Source of the DNA: Deltaproteobacteria bacterium
GTDB lineage: Bacteria > Desulfobacterota > Desulfobacteria > Desulfobacterales > JAFDFH01
Direction of reading: 5' to 3'
DNA: 10,089 bases
Assembly: GCA_019309945.1 (NCBI GenBank)
Contig: JAFDFH010000072.1
Coordinates: 1-10,089, forward strand
The position numbers and the translations under genes were made by a program. The notes beneath the pieces were generated by a model. The model did not search any database, was not told the DNA's origin, and worked only from the letters and a program-made list of their open reading frames with translations. This document shows positions 5,922 to 10,089 of this stretch, one piece after another (position 1 is the first letter of the stretch; each line of letters begins with the position of its first letter).

Positions 5922-6614
5922 ATGCTTATCAAAAAGTGGATGACGAGGAGTGTTATTACTGTGGCTAAAGAGGATTATATGCTTGATGCCATACTTCTTT
6001 TAAAGCAGCACAATATTCACAGGCTCCCTGTTATGGAAAAAGGCAGGTTGGTAGGGATCGTCAGCGATAAAGATCTCATTAAGACTTCCCTCTCCGGTGT
6101 TCCCAGTCTTGAAATGATAGATGTGCTATATCACATATCCAAGATTAGGGTTGAAGCGATCATGACGAAAAACCCAATTACGATTCCCGCAGATTATACC
6201 GTGGATGAAGCCGCTGAAATTCTTTTGGAGCATAAGATATCGGGTGCCCCGGTAACGAACAACAAAGGCGCGATGGTGGGAATAATCACCCGTACAGATC
6301 TTTTAAGGGTGAAGACAGAGCTGGCCGGTCTTGAAAAAAGAGGAATTTCATTTGCTTTTCAATTAAAAGACCAGCCCGGTTCGGTTAAATCGGTTGCCGA
6401 TATCATCCGAAAATACGGCGGACAAATCGCAAGTGTTCAATGTTCATATGAAAACGTCCCCGATTGTTTTCGCGAAGTTTATATTCGAATGTACGGAATT
6501 GACCGCCAAAGATTTGAGGAACTAAGAAAAGAACTCGAGCAAAAAGTGGAACTGATTTATATGGTGGATCACTCTGAAAACAGAAGAGTATACTATCGAA
6601 CAGGCGAAACTTAG
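5922..6614 (+). CDS. CBS-CBS-ACT domain protein, AcuB-like, 230 aa
   Basis: Soluble putative regulatory protein with two CBS domains (about residues 7-56 and 79-132), each showing the typical MTxxxxTV...A...L...I.R.PV...G..VGI.SD.DL pattern; examples are HRLPVMEKGRLVGIVSDKDL and ISGAPVTNNKGAMVGIITRT. An ACT-like fold follows at about 143-217 (FAFQLKDQPGSVKSVADII). CBS pairs usually bind adenine nucleotides and ACT domains bind small ligands such as amino acids. This architecture is that of AcuB-type proteins, but no acetoin genes are nearby, so the symbol is not transferred. ATG 5922 has AAAGGGGG just upstream. The gene lies 60 bp after the octaheme cytochrome with no visible terminator between them, so the two may be cotranscribed. 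Confidence 0.85.
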   Translation: MLIKKWMTRSVITVAKEDYMLDAILLLKQHNIHRLPVMEKGRLVGIVSDKDLIKTSLSGVPSLEMIDVLYHISKIRVEAIMTKNPITIPADYTVDEAAEILLEHKISGAPVTNNKGAMVGIITRTDLLRVKTELAGLEKRGISFAFQLKDQPGSVKSVADIIRKYGGQIASVQCSYENVPDCFREVYIRMYGIDRQRFEELRKELEQKVELIYMVDHSENRRVYYRTGET

Positions 6615-6664
6615 ATAGTGCCCATCCAGAAACGGTCTTTTTGCCCGATCGCTGCGTTATACTC

Positions 6665-6711
6665 AAAATTTTATCCTCGGAATATCAACTATATGCCTGT
6701 GGTAAAATTTT
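6665..6711. repeat. inverted repeat AAAATTTTA..CC / GG..TAAAATTTT
   Basis: AAAATTTTATCC (6665-6676) pairs with GGTAAAATTTT (6701-6711) apart from one bulged base, enclosing a 24-nt loop. A competing hairpin joins GCCTG (6695-6699) to CAGGC (6715-6719). It lies in the 256-bp gap 6615-6870 between the CBS protein and the aldo/keto reductase. The arrangement could be a terminator-like structure for the upstream unit or part of a dispersed repeat. I find no flanking target duplication. Confidence 0.4.
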
Positions 6712-6870
6712 TCGCAGGCCTTGATCTCGAACAAAAATCCTCGTTTCCGGACGGACACTATATAAAGGGCAAGCCCAACCAAACCCATTTGGTTCCGGCT
6801 CGTCCGGGTCAGGATAATCGATTGACACGGCTTAAAACTTAAATTTAAAGGAAGTAAAGGAGACTTTAGC

Positions 6871-8034
6871 ATGTTGTATCGAAAATTGGGAAATTGCAAA
6901 CAAGAGGTTTCAGTCCTTGGGTTCGGTTGTATGCGTCTGCCGGTGGTTGGGGGGACCGGTAAAGCCGCAGATATTTGGGACCCGAATAAACCGATTGATG
7001 ATCCCCTCGCCACCGACATGATACAGTATGCCGTGGATCAGGGTGTCAATTACTTCGATACCGCCTTCATTTATCATGGTGGAAAAAGCGAAGTTGTTTT
7101 GGGAAAAGCGATTAAGGACTGCCGGGAAAAGATAATGCTTGCGACCAAGCTTCCGGCCTGGATGGTCAAAAGCCCGGAAGATTTTGACAGTTTTCTGAAT
7201 AAACAGCTTGCGAGGCTCGATTCGTCCTATCTTGATTTTTATCTTTTACACGGGTTGAATCGGCCCCTCTGGCAAAGTATGAAAGAGATGGGCGCCCTTG
7301 AATATTTAGAAAAACAACTAGCAAACGGTCGTATCAGATATGCCGGGTTTTCATTTCATGATGACGTAAAAATATTTAAAGAGATTGTCGACGGGTTTGA
7401 TTGGACCCTGGCGCAAATACAATATAATTATTTTGACGAACACTATCAGGCTGGCAAAGAAGGACTTGAGTATGCGGCTTCCAAAGGGATCGGCGTGGTC
7501 ATCATGGAGCCTTTACGAGGGGGGAAGCTCACAGATGCCATTCCGGAGGAAGTGCAAAAGATCTGGGAATCTGCCGAAAAGCAAAGATCGCCTGCCGAAT
7601 GGGCGTTGCGTTGGGTTTGGAATCATCCTGAAGTCTCTACGGCTCTGAGTGGGATGAGCACCATGGAGCAGCTGGAGGAAAATATCGCCATTGCTGAAGA
7701 TGCATTCCCTAATTCATTGTCCGACGGTGAGTTCGCCTTAATCAGCCAGGCCACCGAAGTTTATAAAAACATGTTGAAAATAGACTGTACCGGATGCGCT
7801 TATTGTATGCCCTGTCCGAACGGTGTGAATATTCCAATGAATTTTTCGATTTATAATGATACCTTTATGTTTAAGGACGCTGAGATTTCCTACCTCTTGT
7901 ACAATTATATGCTCGCACCGGAGCAGAGGGCCTCGAACTGTCAGGAATGCGGCGAGTGTCAAGACCATTGCCCTCAGCAGATCGATATCATGGAGAAGTT
8001 AAAAGCCGTTCATGAAAAGCTTTACCGGTCATAG
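6871..8034 (+). CDS. aldo/keto reductase with C-terminal iron-sulfur cluster region, 387 aa
   Basis: Two-part cytoplasmic oxidoreductase. Residues 1 to about 290 form an aldo/keto reductase barrel: LGFGCMRLP at the start, the catalytic tetrad Asp63, Tyr68, Lys93 and His127 (NYFDTAFIYHG, ATKLP, YLLHGLN), and cofactor-side stretches MEPLRGGKL and SGMSTMEQL. The C-terminus carries two cysteine clusters: C306, C309, C312, C315 (CTGCAYCMPCP) and C357, C360, C363, C367 (CQECGECQDHCP), consistent with one or two [4Fe-4S] centres. This fusion is a known family, common in anaerobes, but its substrates are mostly undetermined. ATG 6871 follows a strong AAAGGAG site (6855-6861 region). No obvious partner gene adjoins it. 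Confidence 0.93.
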   Translation: MLYRKLGNCKQEVSVLGFGCMRLPVVGGTGKAADIWDPNKPIDDPLATDMIQYAVDQGVNYFDTAFIYHGGKSEVVLGKAIKDCREKIMLATKLPAWMVKSPEDFDSFLNKQLARLDSSYLDFYLLHGLNRPLWQSMKEMGALEYLEKQLANGRIRYAGFSFHDDVKIFKEIVDGFDWTLAQIQYNYFDEHYQAGKEGLEYAASKGIGVVIMEPLRGGKLTDAIPEEVQKIWESAEKQRSPAEWALRWVWNHPEVSTALSGMSTMEQLEENIAIAEDAFPNSLSDGEFALISQATEVYKNMLKIDCTGCAYCMPCPNGVNIPMNFSIYNDTFMFKDAEISYLLYNYMLAPEQRASNCQECGECQDHCPQQIDIMEKLKAVHEKLYRS

Positions 8035-8061
8035 TATTACGAAGAACCTGAATAAACCCAT

Positions 8062-8094
8062 CAGGGGTATCCAAGCCCCGACCCTGCTGTTTTG
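8062..8094 (+). terminator. weak candidate terminator after the aldo/keto reductase
   Basis: CAGGG (8062-8066) pairs with CCCTG (8082-8086), or GGGG (8064-8067) with CCCC (8076-8079). The hairpin is followed by CTGTTTTG, a short interrupted T run. The position between two genes suits a terminator, but the stem is short. Confidence 0.3.
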
Positions 8095-8137
8095 ACGTTT
8101 GTAGGAATGAAATGAATTCGAATTTTGGAGAGGATCG

Positions 8138-8491
8138 ATGAAAGTTATCCATTTTGACAGCGCAGCGAGTTACGAACCTGAAAAGGACTGGAAACGAGTG
8201 AGTCTTTGTAATGAGGAAGATGTTTCCATCGAGCACTTTGTCAAACCACCAAATCATTCATCGCCGATGCATGAGCATCCCAATGCTCAAGTGCTGGTCG
8301 TTCTCAAAGGAAAACTCGCTATCGTTACTGATGATAGTGGAGAACAAATTATTGGCGAGGGTGATGCAGTCTATATCCCGGGAAATCAATCACACCTTGT
8401 GAAAAACATGCTTGACGAAATATCGATCGGACTGGACATATTTGTTCCCGGAAGGTCCTTTGATTTCTGGCTGAAGCGAAAAAAGGCCTAG
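8138..8491 (+). CDS. small single-domain cupin protein, 117 aa
   Basis: Cytoplasmic cupin beta-barrel. Motif 1 is HEHPNAQVLVVLKG (His45, His47 and, where the usual glutamate sits, Gln51). Motif 2 is GDAVYIPGNQSHLVKN (Gly75, Pro81, Gly82, His86, Asn90). So three histidine ligands are kept and the glutamate ligand is replaced by glutamine, as happens in some non-canonical cupins. The protein could be a metal-binding sensor, isomerase or dioxygenase; sequence alone does not tell. ATG 8138 follows GGAGAGG. It lies 103 bp after the aldo/keto reductase and 127 bp before the NifX-permease fusion, so cotranscription with the latter is possible. The 127-bp gap holds only a small GCTA/TAGC palindrome (about 8560-8571) and a repeated AAAATAGACAG motif. 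Confidence 0.85.
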   Translation: MKVIHFDSAASYEPEKDWKRVSLCNEEDVSIEHFVKPPNHSSPMHEHPNAQVLVVLKGKLAIVTDDSGEQIIGEGDAVYIPGNQSHLVKNMLDEISIGLDIFVPGRSFDFWLKRKKA

Positions 8492-8618
8492 CCACCGTTT
8501 CTCCAGCCTGGGATAAGAGATCTGCTTAAGATCCCAAAATAGACAGTTCAAAACGAAAGCTATTTTTAGCAATACAGATAGACCTGCGCCTTTTGAAAAA
8601 ATAGACAGGAACAACAAC

Positions 8619-9422
8619 ATGCGTATTGGAATTTCAGCAGACGGTCCATCCCTGGATACGAAAGTGGGAGAACGTTTCGGAACCTCCAAATATCTTCTTA
8701 TCGTCGATTTAAAGACCGGCAAAGTCGAGACGGTTGTAAATCCGGGCGCCTCAAGCTTGAGCCATTCAGGAATACAGGCGGTCATCATGGTCATCAGTAA
8801 AAAGCCGGATGTCTTACTCACGGGGTATGTGAGCCCTACCGCCGAAAAACACCTCACTGCAAACGGGATTCGTGTGGTGCAGGGGACAGGCGGGTCCGTG
8901 TCAGAGGCTCTCGAACAGTTCAAACAAAGCCTGATCGAAGAAAACGGCGGCCGCGGCAATGCACCGACCCGGCCTGCAGGGGCTCACGGGGACAGCTTGA
9001 TCCAGGCGATCAAAAGTTCAGCCAAGCAATTCGGCAGCGCGCTTCCCGTTATGCTGACCGTGATCCTGCTCCTGGGCCTTTTCCAGGCCTTTGTAGGTAA
9101 AGACGTCATCGCATCATTCTTTTCAGGGCAGGGATTGGAGGACACATTCAAGGGGGCGGTTGCCGGAAGCCTTTTTGCCGGAAACCCTATCACAAGCTAT
9201 ATTATTGGCGGAGAAATCCTGACGCAGGGCGGCAGCCTCCTTGCTGTTACGGCCTTTTTGGTGGCCTGGGTGACGGTTGGACTGCTCCAGTTACCTGCCG
9301 AAATTGATGCCCTGGGAATGCGCTTCGCTCTGATCAGAAATGGTCTTGCTTTCATCGGCAGCCTGTGCATCGCCGGAATCACTGTCGCTGCATGTCGACT
9401 TATCGTAGGGGGGTGTCCATGA
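8619..9422 (+). CDS. NifX/NifB-like (FeMo-co binding) domain fused to a half-permease, 267 aa
   Basis: Residues 1 to about 103 form a dinitrogenase iron-molybdenum cofactor-type domain: it opens MRIGISADGPSLDTKVGERFG, has VDLKTGKVETVVNPG in the middle and ends with VVQGTGGSVSEALEQF. A linker (about 104-125) leads to a membrane domain with hydrophobic segments near 142-160, 179-200, 207-226 and 241-262. This part resembles one half of a YraQ/ArsP-type permease, including GSLFAGNPITSYIIGGEI where full-length relatives carry a CSC-type motif. NifX-type domains bind Fe-S or Mo-Fe-S precursors or small metal complexes. So this subunit may sense or deliver cargo on the cytoplasmic side of a transporter. 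ATG 8619 follows ACAGGA. It overlaps the next gene by 4 bp (ATGA). Substrate unknown. Confidence 0.85.
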   Translation: MRIGISADGPSLDTKVGERFGTSKYLLIVDLKTGKVETVVNPGASSLSHSGIQAVIMVISKKPDVLLTGYVSPTAEKHLTANGIRVVQGTGGSVSEALEQFKQSLIEENGGRGNAPTRPAGAHGDSLIQAIKSSAKQFGSALPVMLTVILLLGLFQAFVGKDVIASFFSGQGLEDTFKGAVAGSLFAGNPITSYIIGGEILTQGGSLLAVTAFLVAWVTVGLLQLPAEIDALGMRFALIRNGLAFIGSLCIAGITVAACRLIVGGCP

Positions 9423-9943
9423 AGGGGCCAAAAACAGATAAATGGACGTTCCATGGCCGTTATATTGCTATATTCGCGGTGGGCCTCCTGTATGGCATCC
9501 TTTATTGGATTGACCCGGAAAGGGCGGTTCTGGCCCTGAACACCAGTGCGAAGATCTTCGGCTACATCCTCCTGCCCCTTGCCATGGTATTTATTTTGAT
9601 GATTCTTCTGAACCTCTTTTTCAAGTCCGCCCAGGTGGTGCGACTACTGGGTGAAAAAGCAGGCTTCCGGGGCGTCGCCCTGTCGGCGGCAGCCGGAATC
9701 ATCTCCATGGGGCCCATCTACGCCTGGTATCCACTACTGAAAGAGGTCAAAGCAAGGGGAGCGGGAAACACTGTGATTGCTGTTTTTTTGAGTAACCGGG
9801 CGGTTAAACCATTCCTGCTGCCGGTAATGATTTCTTATTTCGATTGGACCTATGTTTTGCTGCTCACTTTTTTTATGTTCATTACATCGGTTGCTTTTGG
9901 GTATATCCTGGATGCCCTTTGCAAAGCCACTATCCGTAAATAA
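9419..9943 (+). CDS. second half-permease subunit, 174 aa
   Basis: Integral membrane protein with hydrophobic segments near residues 13-30, 46-68, 85-104, 117-125 and 132-164, and a conserved-looking core SMGPIYAWYPLLKEVKARG followed by TVIAVFLSNRAVKPFLLPVM. It looks like the complementary half of the permease fold begun by the preceding gene. ATG 9419 is chosen because it overlaps the previous stop as ATGA and follows a GGGGGG ribosome-binding stretch; an upstream in-frame ATG at 9365 would add 18 basic, non-membrane residues inside the previous gene and has no binding site. Translational coupling implies matched synthesis and probably a heterodimeric transporter. No soluble domain is attached. 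The gene ends 146 bp before the window edge. Confidence 0.82.
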   Translation: MKGPKTDKWTFHGRYIAIFAVGLLYGILYWIDPERAVLALNTSAKIFGYILLPLAMVFILMILLNLFFKSAQVVRLLGEKAGFRGVALSAAAGIISMGPIYAWYPLLKEVKARGAGNTVIAVFLSNRAVKPFLLPVMISYFDWTYVLLLTFFMFITSVAFGYILDALCKATIRK

Positions 9944-9976
9944 GCTGCTTGTATTCACCTAAAAGGTAAAGTATGT

Positions 9977-10089
9977 GTAACCGTTCACGGAACGTTGAAA
10001 TTAGAAAATAGAAATTGGAAATTTGGCCTTCATGCTTTTGTACGGTTGATGAACGTATTCAATTGGGGACCGAGTTTTTGTAACTTTTT
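9977..10089. mobile_element. possible left part of another GTAAC-type MITE (runs off the window)
   Basis: GTAACCGTTCACGG starts at 9977. It shares the GTAAC start and the TCAC at the same offset (positions 9-12) with the left end of the element at 147. As in that element, it is followed by 7-bp tandem repeats (9997-10024). A small palindrome CGTTC/GAACG lies at 9982-9994. The right end and target duplication would be outside the window, so this is a prediction only. Confidence 0.35.
9997..10024 (+). repeat. four tandem 7-bp repeats, GAAATTN type
   Basis: GAAATTA, GAAAATA, GAAATTG and GAAATTT follow one another without gaps. The unit length equals that of the CTGAAGG/CCTTCAG repeats at 183-196 and 281-300, but the sequence differs. 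Confidence 0.7.

Noticed and set aside
6618..6842. 74-codon forward frame between the CBS protein and the aldo/keto reductase
   Set aside because: It needs a GTG start without a ribosome-binding site, overlaps the inverted repeat at 6665-6711 and shows no recognisable domain. It is probably chance.
6822..6850. TTGACA (6822-6827) with an AT-rich stretch at spacing 16-17 as a promoter for the aldo/keto reductase
   Set aside because: Transcription would begin at about 6856-6858, cutting into the ribosome-binding site at 6855-6861, and the -10 match is poor.
8390..8959. 189-codon reverse frame
   Set aside because: It overlaps the cupin end and the NifX-like domain on the other strand; both forward genes have clear motifs, so this is a shadow.
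9365..9418. upstream ATG for the second permease
   Set aside because: It would add 18 residues (MHRRNHCRCMSTYRRGVS) read from inside the previous gene's coding sequence; ATG 9419 has the coupled overlap and the ribosome-binding stretch.

Overview
The window looks like a stretch of chromosome from an anaerobic or microaerophilic Gram-negative bacterium. My best guess is Desulfobacterota (Desulfobacterales-like). The grounds are a secreted octaheme hydroxylamine-oxidoreductase-type cytochrome c, an aldo/keto reductase carrying two iron-sulfur motifs, a NifX/NifB-like domain fused to a permease, moderate GC content, and intergenic DNA rich in miniature inverted-repeat elements and 7-bp tandem repeats. 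The phylum is inference: no rRNA or other phylogenetic marker is present. All genes I accept are on the + strand. I see no tRNA, rRNA, CRISPR array or intact transposase.

Layout. 1-86: possible 3' end of an upstream gene. 147-331: a miniature transposable element (MITE) with GTAAC-type ends and an exact 8-bp target duplication. 354-1253: nitrilase-superfamily amidohydrolase, whose stop codon sits in an exact 42-bp tandem duplication. 1254-1869: no intact gene, but broken coding remnants and two palindromes sharing a CCCCGTGGC motif. 1870-3018: membrane-anchored metallophosphoesterase (TTG start). 3190-4038: endonuclease IV with all nine metal ligands. 4164-4323: a second MITE of another type (CCTAAG ends, 5-bp TTAAA duplication), 29 bp before the next gene. 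4353-5861: octaheme HAO-like cytochrome. 5922-6614: CBS-CBS-ACT regulator of AcuB type. 6615-6870: non-coding, with an inverted repeat. 6871-8034: aldo/keto reductase with C-terminal ferredoxin-like region. 8138-8491: single-domain cupin. 8619-9422 and 9419-9943: a NifX-like/half-permease fusion overlapping a second half-permease by 4 bp. 9977 to the end: what may be the start of a third GTAAC-type element.

The clearest functional unit is the translationally coupled pair at 8619-9943, probably a two-subunit membrane transporter with a cytoplasmic NifX-like sensor or carrier domain; the upstream cupin may belong to it. The HAO-like cytochrome points to periplasmic reduction or oxidation of small nitrogen compounds. 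The remaining genes (amidohydrolase, phosphoesterase, DNA repair) look like independent single-gene units. The most informative non-coding observation is that two unrelated MITEs with intact target duplications lie directly in front of two start codons (354 and 4353).
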